Notes under the pieces: generated by a model
Told to the model about the DNA's origin: nothing
Seen by the model: the letters and a program-made list of their open reading frames with translations, nothing else
Databases searched by the model: none
Made by a program: the position numbers and the translations under genes
Part shown: one piece after another, positions 1 through 4,785 of the stretch
How the letters are laid out: the number at the start of each line of letters is the position of its first letter
Numbering within the stretch: the stretch's first letter is position 1
Assembly: GCA_012516225.1 (NCBI GenBank)
Contig: JAAYWX010000106.1
Span: 1-5,850, forward strand
DNA length: 5,850 nt
Direction of reading: 5' to 3'
Source: Clostridiales bacterium
GTDB taxonomy: Bacteria > Bacillota > Clostridia > Oscillospirales > Oscillospiraceae

Positions 1-168
1 GGCATAGGCTTCGTTAATCTCTTTAAACCGAGATTCAGCTTCGGCATTTCCGGGATTCAGATCAGGATGATATTCCTTTGCGAGTTTCCGATAAGCCTTT
101 TTTATGTCGCTTTCGGAGGCGTTTTTGTCAAGCCCCAGAACCTCGTAATAATCTCTTTTATCAGCCAT
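1..168 (-). CDS. dnaJ: Chaperone protein DnaJ (Hsp40), N-terminal 56 residues, cut by the window edge
   Basis: Co-chaperone that delivers unfolded clients to DnaK and stimulates its ATPase in the cytoplasm. The visible part is a nearly complete J domain: it opens MADKRDYYEVLGL, has the basic helix II (KKAYRKLAKEYH), the invariant HPD tripeptide at residues 34-36, and the helix III region FKEINEAYA. The G/F-rich, zinc-finger and C-terminal domains would lie beyond position 1, so full length and class (DnaJ versus a shorter paralogue) cannot be read directly. Its place after hrcA-grpE-dnaK makes true DnaJ by far the likeliest. The ATG at 166-168 is preceded by AAAGGAA (174-180) with 5 nt spacing. 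It lies 261 bp downstream of dnaK on the same strand, a much longer gap than the others in the operon. No convincing own promoter was seen, so it is probably co-transcribed from the hrcA promoter. Confidence 0.95.
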   Translation of the reverse strand, partial: MADKRDYYEVLGLDKNASESDIKKAYRKLAKEYHPDLNPGNAEAESRFKEINEAYA

Positions 169-384
169 AAGTATTCCTTTCGAACAAACGTCAGATTAAA
201 GAACGCACTGCACAAGGCAAATGACGTATAAACGCTCTGAGGCGTTTTTTGCCGCCTATTTTCATTGTTTTATAACGAAAAACTGCCTATTTACAGCCTT
301 ATTTGAACCGTTGAGATACATTCTCGCGGTGGCACGATTTGGGAAAGTTGGGCGGACAATTCCACCTATTATCAGTACAATTTC

Positions 385-416
385 CGGCACAGGCGCATAT
401 GGTTGCGCCTGCGCCG
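385..416 (-). other. Strong stem-loop in the dnaK-dnaJ intergenic region
   Basis: Read on the minus strand, 13 nt after the dnaK stop, the arms at 404-416 and 385-397 form a 13-bp GC-rich stem. One pair is G-U and the loop is 6 nt (ACCATA). The wobble pairs only in minus-strand RNA (it would be an A-C mismatch in plus-strand RNA), which supports function in the dnaK transcript. The sequence after the stem (GGAAATTGTACTG) has no U run, so it is not a standard intrinsic terminator. A 3'-end protector, processing site or partial attenuator that sets the dnaK:dnaJ ratio is inferred, not shown. The rest of the 169-429 gap holds a weak 6-bp stem near 230-247 and the dnaJ ribosome binding site; nothing else was recognised. 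Confidence 0.7.
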
Positions 417-429
417 TCATAAACATGAC

Positions 430-2283
430 TTATTTCTTTTTATCGTCGTCATCCACGACTTCATAATCTGCATCGTAATACTGCCCGCTCTGATTGTCGT
501 GGCTGTGGTCGCAGTTTCCGCCGCAGTCGCAGTTGGGGTCACCGCAGCCGCCGGCCTGAGAATAGAGCTTTTCGCTTACTTTGTAGAATGCCTGCGTCAG
601 TTCTTCGGTTGCTGTTTTTATAGCGGCTGTGTCTGTTCCGGAAAGAGCGGACTTGAGTTTTGACAGCGCACTTTCAACAGAGGATCTGTCCTCGGGACTT
701 ATCTTGTCGCCCATGTCATGGAGAGTTTTTTCTGTCTGGTATACCATCTGGTCACCGTTGTTTCTAATCTCCACTTCTTCTTTGCGCTTTTTATCTTCAG
801 CGGCGTACTGTTCCGCTTCTTTAACTGCCCGTTCTATATCTTCTTTTGAAAGATTGGTGGAAGCCGTAATCGTTATATGCTGTTCTTTACCGGTTCCCAT
901 ATCTTTTGCGGAAACATTTACAATGCCGTTTGCGTCGATATCGAACGTGACCTCTATCTGCGGTACGCCGCGGGGGGCGGGGGCAATTCCGTCAAGGCGG
1001 AAACGGCCGAGACTCTTGTTGTACTGGGCCATTTCGCGCTCGCCCTGAAGAACATGGATTTCCACGCTGGTCTGATTGTCGGCCGCCGTCGAGAAAATCT
1101 GGCTCTTCTTTGTGGGGATGGTGGTGTTGCGCTCGATAAGCTTCGTGCATACGCCTCCAAGAGTTTCAATACCGAGGGAAAGCGGCGTAACGTCGAGAAG
1201 CAGAATCCCTTCCACATCTCCGCCGAGGACGCCGCCCTGTATTGCCGCGCCGACGGCAACGCATTCGTCTGGGTTGATACCTTTGAAGCCTTCTTTTCCG
1301 GTAAGTGTTTTTACCATTTCCTGAACGGCGGGAATGCGGGTGGAGCCGCCGACAAGGAGAACCTTGGATATATCATTCGGAGTAAGTCCGGCATCAGAGA
1401 GTGCCTGACGTACAGGACCGGCGGTTTTCTCAACAAGGTGATGAGTAAGCTCATTGAACTTCGCTCTTGTAAGAGTTACATCAAGGTGTTTGGGGCCGCT
1501 TGCATCTGCTGTAATGTAAGGAAGATTTATATTTGTGGTTGTAACGCCGGAAAGCTCGATCTTTGCTTTTTCGGCAGCTTCACGCAGGCGCTGCAATGCC
1601 ACCCTATCGGTGGAAAGGTCTATGCCTTCCGCTTTTTTGAACTCCTCGATAAGATATTTTATGATGCATTCGTCGAAATCATCGCCGCCAAGACGGTTAT
1701 TACCCGCAGTGGCAAGAACTTCGATAACTCCGTCGCCTATTTCAAGGATGGATACGTCGAACGTACCGCCGCCAAGGTCATAAACCATGATTTTCTGATC
1801 CGATTCTTTATCAATACCGTAAGCGAGAGCGGCGGCGGTAGGCTCGTTTATAATGCGCTTAACGTCAAGACCTGCTATCTTTCCGGCGTCTTTTGTGGCC
1901 TGACGCTGGGCGTCTGTGAAGTATGCGGGAACTGTGATAACAGCTTCCGTTACGGTGGTGCCGAGATAGCTTTCGGCATCCGCTTTCAGCTTTTGAAGAA
2001 TCATAGCGGATATTTCCTGAGGCGTGTATGCCTTGTCGTCTATCGTGACCTTGTAATTCGAACCCATTTCGCGTTTAATGGATATAATTGTGCGATCCGG
2101 ATTGGTGACAGCCTGCCGCTTTGCAACCTGACCGACCATGCGTTCGCCGGTTTTGGAAAAAGCAACGACCGAAGGAGTGGTCCTGTTTCCTTCAGCGTTG
2201 GCGATAACTACGGGTTCGCCGCCTTCCATAACTGCAACGCAGCTGTTTGTGGTGCCTAAATCTATACCGATAATTTTGCCCAT
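430..2283 (-). CDS. dnaK: Chaperone protein DnaK (Hsp70)
   Basis: ATP-driven cytoplasmic chaperone of 617 residues, a normal length for Gram-positive DnaK. The nucleotide-binding domain (about 1-358) has the phosphate loops IGIDLGTTNS (5-14) and DLGGGTFDVS (169-178), plus LLVGGSTRIP (309-318). The interdomain linker LLLD (361-364) leads into the substrate-binding beta domain starting DVTPLSLGIET, then the helical lid (about 478-575). The stretch around residues 70-90 lacks the roughly 24-residue insertion of proteobacterial DnaK, as in Firmicutes. The C-terminal tail is unusual: a Cys/His-rich run CGDPNCDCGGNCDHSH (580-595) precedes the common acidic end (DADYEVVDDDD). The ATG has a textbook AGGAGG at 2291-2296, 7 nt upstream. 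It lies 61 bp after grpE with no terminator between, so it belongs to the CIRCE-controlled operon. Partners GrpE and DnaJ are encoded on either side. Confidence 0.99.
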   Translation of the reverse strand: MGKIIGIDLGTTNSCVAVMEGGEPVVIANAEGNRTTPSVVAFSKTGERMVGQVAKRQAVTNPDRTIISIKREMGSNYKVTIDDKAYTPQEISAMILQKLKADAESYLGTTVTEAVITVPAYFTDAQRQATKDAGKIAGLDVKRIINEPTAAALAYGIDKESDQKIMVYDLGGGTFDVSILEIGDGVIEVLATAGNNRLGGDDFDECIIKYLIEEFKKAEGIDLSTDRVALQRLREAAEKAKIELSGVTTTNINLPYITADASGPKHLDVTLTRAKFNELTHHLVEKTAGPVRQALSDAGLTPNDISKVLLVGGSTRIPAVQEMVKTLTGKEGFKGINPDECVAVGAAIQGGVLGGDVEGILLLDVTPLSLGIETLGGVCTKLIERNTTIPTKKSQIFSTAADNQTSVEIHVLQGEREMAQYNKSLGRFRLDGIAPAPRGVPQIEVTFDIDANGIVNVSAKDMGTGKEQHITITASTNLSKEDIERAVKEAEQYAAEDKKRKEEVEIRNNGDQMVYQTEKTLHDMGDKISPEDRSSVESALSKLKSALSGTDTAAIKTATEELTQAFYKVSEKLYSQAGGCGDPNCDCGGNCDHSHDNQSGQYYDADYEVVDDDDKKK

Positions 2284-2344
2284 AATAATTCCTCCTGTAA
2301 AAATTCCGAATTGAATATATTTAAGGATTTCTTGATAATCTTGA

Positions 2345-2980
2345 TTAATTGGCTACTTTTACGATGCTGCAGCGTATAATCTTATCGCCGAGCCTGAAAC
2401 CTTTTTGAAATTCTTCCGCAATGACGCCCTCGGCAAAACTTTCGTCTTCTATATGCATAACAGCGTTATGCACCGCAGGGTCAAACGCGGTGCCGACAGA
2501 AGCCTCGATCTCTGTGACTCCAAGTTTCTGCAGGATTTCCTTGAACTGGGACATAATCATCTCAACGCCTTTGCTGTAGGCGGCATCGCAGGTTTCCTGC
2601 TTCAGCGCTCGCTCCAGATTGTCATATACGGGCAAAAACAGAGCGACAGTGTCCGCGCGGACATCGGAATAAACGCATTCACGCTCCCTTTGACTGCGCT
2701 TCCTGTAGTTGTCATATTCGGCGAGCATTCTAAGGTATTTATCCTTTTCCGCGGCAAGTTCCTGCTGAAGTTTTTCAAGATCTTCCGCAAGTTTGTCTTT
2801 CTTCTTACGTTTTTCTTCCGTTTCCGATGCGGGCTCGGCTTTACCAGCGGTTTCGGACTGCTCAGAGTTCTCCGGGTTATCGGTTTTGTCCGTGCACTCC
2901 TCTTCTTTTGGAGTTTCTTCAGACATTACCTTGTCCTTTTCCTTATCCGATGGGTCAGTTCTTGTCTTCTTGGTGCTCAT
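2345..2980 (-). CDS. grpE: Nucleotide exchange factor GrpE
   Basis: Releases ADP from DnaK, letting it rebind ATP and drop its substrate; works as a dimer in the cytoplasm. The 211-residue product has a low-complexity, highly charged N-terminus (1-60, rich in K, E, D, S, T). A long coiled-coil helix follows, holding the family stretch LAEYDNYRKRSQRE (86-99), then the helical region LPVYDNLERAL (116-126). The C-terminal beta wing that contacts DnaK ends FQKGFRLGDKIIR (191-203). The start chosen (ATG 2978-2980) has AAAGGAG at 2991-2997, 10 nt upstream, and overlaps the end of hrcA by 26 bp, suggesting translational coupling. A second in-frame ATG at 2924-2926 (residue 19) has its own AAGGA at good spacing and would give 193 residues with the folded part intact. 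The product call is certain; the start is not. Confidence 0.97.
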   Translation of the reverse strand: MSTKKTRTDPSDKEKDKVMSEETPKEEECTDKTDNPENSEQSETAGKAEPASETEEKRKKKDKLAEDLEKLQQELAAEKDKYLRMLAEYDNYRKRSQRERECVYSDVRADTVALFLPVYDNLERALKQETCDAAYSKGVEMIMSQFKEILQKLGVTEIEASVGTAFDPAVHNAVMHIEDESFAEGVIAEEFQKGFRLGDKIIRCSIVKVAN

Positions 2981-4049
2981 CTATAGTCATCTCCTTTATC
3001 TGCAGTTTCTCGAAACCGCGGGGCGCCTCCGGCATGCCCAGAAGCCGGCTAAGCCATGAGGCAATGTACCGGAGCTTTGCCGCAACACCCGAATAGTCCA
3101 TTCTGGTGGGGCCGACAACTCCGATTATGCCCCGCATATTGTCTCCGGCATTGTATCGTGCTATGACAACGCTTGAATCCTTCAGTTCCTTAGCCACATT
3201 TTCAGGGCCGATAAGCACCTGAATATCATCATCCTCACCAACATCTGGAAGCCCCAGAAGGTGTTCGCTGTCAGAAAGGTAACTTAATATCTCGTGGGCT
3301 TTGTCGGGGTCACGGAACTCCGGCTGGCGCAGCAAGTGAGAAGCTCCGGCAACAACGGCTGCGCCTTCCTTCGCCTTTCTTAGGGTATCAATAGCAAAAG
3401 CGGCTATGACGGAAGTAAGCCCCATTGTGTCGCCGCAGGCGCACTCCGCCGAACTTATCATAGAAGGGGTGATTTTATCTTCAGATATATCCGTAAAATT
3501 TGTGTTAAATACTGAGGCAAGACGCTGAACCAGTCCTTGATCCACAGAAAAAGGGAGATTTAAAAGCTTGTTGTGGACAGTATTGTTGCTCAGCATTGCA
3601 ACAGCGATAATTGTATTTACATCGACATATATAAGATCAAATCTTGAAATAGTGGCCGCAATCGGAGCGGCAAGGGCAACCGCAGGGTACTGAGTCAGAG
3701 AAGACGCAAGCTTGCCAACGTCACTCATAAGTTTGTCAAGCTGCTGCATTTTAAGACAAAGACTCCGGTTAATGGCCTCCGTTTCCTCAATCGAAAGGCG
3801 CTGGCGCTCCATAAGCTCGTTGACGTAAAGCCTGTAGGCCTTTGGTGAAGGAACACGCCCCGCAGAAGTATGCGGCTGGTCGAGATATCCCATGGCTGTC
3901 AGTTCCGCCATCTCATTTCTTATAGTGGCACTGCTGAGGTCAAGACCGCCGGATTCTGCAATATATTTTGAACCGACAGGTTCAGCCGTGGCGATATAGG
4001 CCTCAATAACGGCGGCCAGTATTTTCTTCTTGCGCTCGCTGATTTCCAA
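2955..4049 (-). CDS. hrcA: Heat-inducible transcription repressor HrcA
   Basis: Dimeric repressor of class I heat-shock genes; binds CIRCE operators and, in studied Firmicutes, needs the GroE chaperonin to stay active. The 364-residue product has an N-terminal winged helix-turn-helix (about 1-75), with the strongly conserved run SSATIRNEMAEL (39-50) and wing GYLDQPHTSAGRVPS (54-68). A central ligand-like/dimerisation domain follows, ending with the family stretch GVVGPTRMDYSGV (310-322) before a final helix (about 323-338). The start must be TTG (4047-4049): GAAGGGGG lies at 4059-4066 with 9 nt spacing, an in-frame stop lies at 4065-4067, and the first internal ATG (residue 47) would destroy the DNA-binding domain. 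About 26 residues beyond the conserved end (339-364) form a charged tail whose DNA carries the grpE ribosome binding site. It is the first gene of its operon, directly behind its own operator, so it is autoregulated. Confidence 0.98.
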   Translation of the reverse strand: MEISERKKKILAAVIEAYIATAEPVGSKYIAESGGLDLSSATIRNEMAELTAMGYLDQPHTSAGRVPSPKAYRLYVNELMERQRLSIEETEAINRSLCLKMQQLDKLMSDVGKLASSLTQYPAVALAAPIAATISRFDLIYVDVNTIIAVAMLSNNTVHNKLLNLPFSVDQGLVQRLASVFNTNFTDISEDKITPSMISSAECACGDTMGLTSVIAAFAIDTLRKAKEGAAVVAGASHLLRQPEFRDPDKAHEILSYLSDSEHLLGLPDVGEDDDIQVLIGPENVAKELKDSSVVIARYNAGDNMRGIIGVVGPTRMDYSGVAAKLRYIASWLSRLLGMPEAPRGFEKLQIKEMTIDEHQEDKN

Positions 4050-4092
4050 AACTGTGCGCCCCCTTCAATAAGCGCTCCCAAGGTTCTGAATT

Positions 4093-4119
4093 TTAGCACT
4101 TAAGGGGCGAGAGTACTGG
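4093..4119 (-). promoter_or_regulatory. Second, overlapping CIRCE-like element
   Basis: On the minus strand CCAGTACTC (4111-4119), 9 nt, then AAGTGCTAA (4093-4101): 6 of 9 and 8 of 9 matches to the CIRCE arms, with the canonical spacer. It shares 4 bp (4116-4119) with the better element to its right. Together the two are mirror images around 4117/4118. The outer arms (4093-4100 and 4135-4142, 8 bp perfect) and inner arms (4106-4114 and 4121-4129, 9 bp perfect) share one axis, so the leader RNA could also fold as one 50-nt hairpin. Whether HrcA binds this copy is inferred. Confidence 0.65.
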
Positions 4120-4142
4120 CACTCTCGCCTTCTGAGTGCTAA
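4116..4142 (-). promoter_or_regulatory. CIRCE operator (HrcA binding site), primary copy
   Basis: Compared with the established CIRCE consensus TTAGCACTC-N9-GAGTGCTAA, the minus strand reads TTAGCACTC (4134-4142), exactly 9 nt, then GAGTGCCAG (4116-4124). The first arm is perfect and the second matches 7 of 9, with the correct spacer. It lies immediately downstream of the hrcA -10 box, where the transcript should begin (about 4134), the usual place for CIRCE. HrcA bound here would block transcription of hrcA-grpE-dnaK-dnaJ until heat shock. Confidence 0.93.
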
Positions 4143-4151
4143 TTTAGCACT
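4135..4151. repeat. 17-bp perfect palindrome of everted CIRCE half-sites over the hrcA -10 box
   Basis: AGTGCTAA, one base, TTAGCACT: the outer CIRCE arm at 4134-4142 is followed by an additional half-site at 4144-4152 in the opposite orientation. The hrcA -10 hexamer (4141-4146) sits across the centre. The additional half-site has no partner at CIRCE spacing on its far side, so it is an orphan arm. It may be a remnant of operator duplication or an extra HrcA contact. Confidence 0.75.
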
Positions 4152-4169
4152 ATCATAAATAATTGTCAA
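4141..4169 (-). promoter_or_regulatory. Promoter of the hrcA-grpE-dnaK-dnaJ operon (sigma-A type)
   Basis: The minus strand has a perfect -35 TTGACA (4164-4169), a 17-nt spacer and a -10 TAAATT (4141-4146, 4 of 6 matches). The predicted transcription start is near 4134, inside the CIRCE, giving a leader of about 85 nt before the hrcA TTG codon. This is the typical layout of a housekeeping promoter repressed by HrcA. No heat-shock sigma site is needed. Confidence 0.8.
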
Positions 4170-4186
4170 TACTTTTGGGAAACGAA

Positions 4187-4215
4187 TTGACAGTTTGTTC
4201 ATAAATGAGTATGAC
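4187..4215 (+). promoter_or_regulatory. Candidate rightward promoter, back-to-back with the hrcA promoter
   Basis: The plus strand has a perfect TTGACA (4187-4192), 17 nt, then TATGAC (4210-4215, 4 of 6). An alternative overlapping pair is TTCATA (4198-4203), 17 nt, TATAAA (4221-4226). A transcript from either would run through the A/T-rich stretch into rpmB. The better-placed promoter nearer rpmB makes this one optional; chance in A/T-rich DNA is possible. Confidence 0.4.
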
Positions 4216-4308
4216 GGGCTTATAAAGGATGCGGAGAGGGAAAAAGGAAATATATTAAAGAATATGGCTTGATAGAAAAGGGAAAGTTAAAAAAATTAAA
4301 AATTTTCC

Positions 4309-4337
4309 TTGCATTTGTGCTTATGTTCTGCTATTAT
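4309..4337 (+). promoter_or_regulatory. Probable rpmB promoter
   Basis: TTGCAT (4309-4314), a 17-nt spacer and TATTAT (4332-4337, 5 of 6) preceded by an A/T-rich stretch that could act as an UP-like element. The start would be near 4344, giving a leader of about 64 nt ahead of rpmB. The -35 matches only 3 of 6 consensus bases, but the spacing, -10 and location fit well. Confidence 0.65.
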
Positions 4338-4407
4338 TATAAAGCTATTCGTCTTAAGTCGGATTTTGGCTAAATGGCGTAACTTATACGAGGAGGTGCA
4401 GCTAAAG

Positions 4408-4596
4408 ATGGCAAAGTGTGAATTTTGCGGTAAGGATGTTTCTTTTGGCATCCAGGTAAGCCACTCCCACAGACGTTCCAACCGTACATGGAAGCCCAAC
4501 GTAAAACGCGTAAAGGCCATAGTGGACGGGACACCTAAGCATGTCTACGTTTGCACCCGTTGCCTGCGCAGCGGTAAGGTTACCCGCGCTGTGTAA
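4408..4596 (+). CDS. rpmB: 50S ribosomal protein L28 (bL28), zinc-binding type
   Basis: Small basic protein of the large ribosomal subunit. The 62 residues open MAKCEFCGKDVSFGIQVSHS and show the L28 core SHSHRRSNRTWKPN (18-31). Two CxxC pairs, C4/C7 and C49/C52, mark the cysteine-bearing (C+) form that binds zinc; many Gram-positive bacteria also carry a cysteine-free version, used under zinc shortage. Length is normal for the short Gram-positive form. The start is ATG 4408-4410 with the strong ribosome binding site GAGGAGGTG at 4390-4398. The same frame stays open upstream to 4309, but that part does not resemble L28. It is a single-gene unit followed by an intrinsic terminator. Confidence 0.98.
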   Translation: MAKCEFCGKDVSFGIQVSHSHRRSNRTWKPNVKRVKAIVDGTPKHVYVCTRCLRSGKVTRAV

Positions 4597-4631
4597 TTTT
4601 ACAGGGATTTATATCATGTATATAAGCAGAT

Positions 4632-4678
4632 AAAAGCGCCGCATTACCGAGGAGGTTGAGCGGTGCTTTTGCTTTTTT
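4632..4678 (+). terminator. Intrinsic terminator of rpmB
   Basis: The arms 4632-4642 (AAAAGCGCCGC) and 4660-4670 (GCGGTGCTTTT) pair over 11 bp with one G-U. The 17-nt loop can itself form a small ACC/GGT stem. The run CTTTTGCTTTTTT follows. The hairpin begins 35 nt after the rpmB stop and precedes the hprK promoter region. The large loop makes it somewhat unusual, but the A-stem-U layout is typical. Confidence 0.75.
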
Positions 4679-4690
4679 GCCTGCTTTATT

Positions 4691-4721
4691 TTCAAAAAGC
4701 GGCAAATGAGGAGGGTATAAT
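4691..4721 (+). promoter_or_regulatory. Candidate hprK promoter
   Basis: A perfect -10 TATAAT lies at 4716-4721. The best -35 is TTCAAA (4691-4696, 4 of 6) with a long 19-nt spacer. The start would be near 4728, about 58 nt before hprK. The terminator just upstream argues that hprK needs its own promoter and this is the only good -10 in the gap, but the -35 is poor. Confidence 0.45.
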
Positions 4722-4785
4722 ATAACTTGCCAAAACGCGGTGCGGAGATTAAAATAGTATTTATAGAAAATAAGGGTGATTTTAT

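Larger units (their letters stand above)
4050..4407. other. Divergent intergenic control region between hrcA and rpmB
   Basis: This 358-bp gap separates the leftward heat-shock operon from the rightward rpmB gene. From left to right it holds the hrcA leader and ribosome binding site, the compound CIRCE operator, the hrcA promoter, a weaker rightward promoter candidate whose -35 is back-to-back with that of hrcA, and a very A/T-rich stretch (about 4240-4305) containing only very short reading frames. The probable rpmB promoter and an approximately 64-nt rpmB leader follow. No CtsR-type heptad repeat (GGTCAAA) was seen, so heat control here appears to rest on HrcA alone. Confidence 0.85.

Noticed and set aside
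230..250. Small hairpin plus T run on the plus strand (AAACGC/GCGTTT) resembling a terminator
   Set aside because: The stem is only 6 bp and no rightward gene lies upstream of it to terminate.
269..296. Possible separate dnaJ promoter on the minus strand (CTGTAA, 16 nt, TATAAA)
   Set aside because: The -35 matches only 3 of 6 consensus bases; in an A/T-rich gap this is expected by chance.
255..370. Three copies of AATAGG (minus strand) in the dnaK-dnaJ gap, at 365-370, 286-291 and 255-260
   Set aside because: Six-base repeats with irregular spacing and no shared flanks beyond a few bases; compatible with chance.
221..466. 81-codon plus-strand frame across the dnaK-dnaJ gap
   Set aside because: It has only a poor, too-close AAGG, no recognisable motifs, and runs into the dnaK 3' end on the opposite strand.
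877..2259. Long (460-codon) open frame on the plus strand opposite dnaK
   Set aside because: It is antisense to a highly conserved gene. Long antisense frames over hsp70 genes are a known by-product of their codon use, and the translation resembles no protein family.
4309..4407. N-terminal extension of rpmB to an upstream start
   Set aside because: The frame is open but would cover the promoter and leader. The L28 sequence and the strong ribosome binding site both point to the ATG at 4408.
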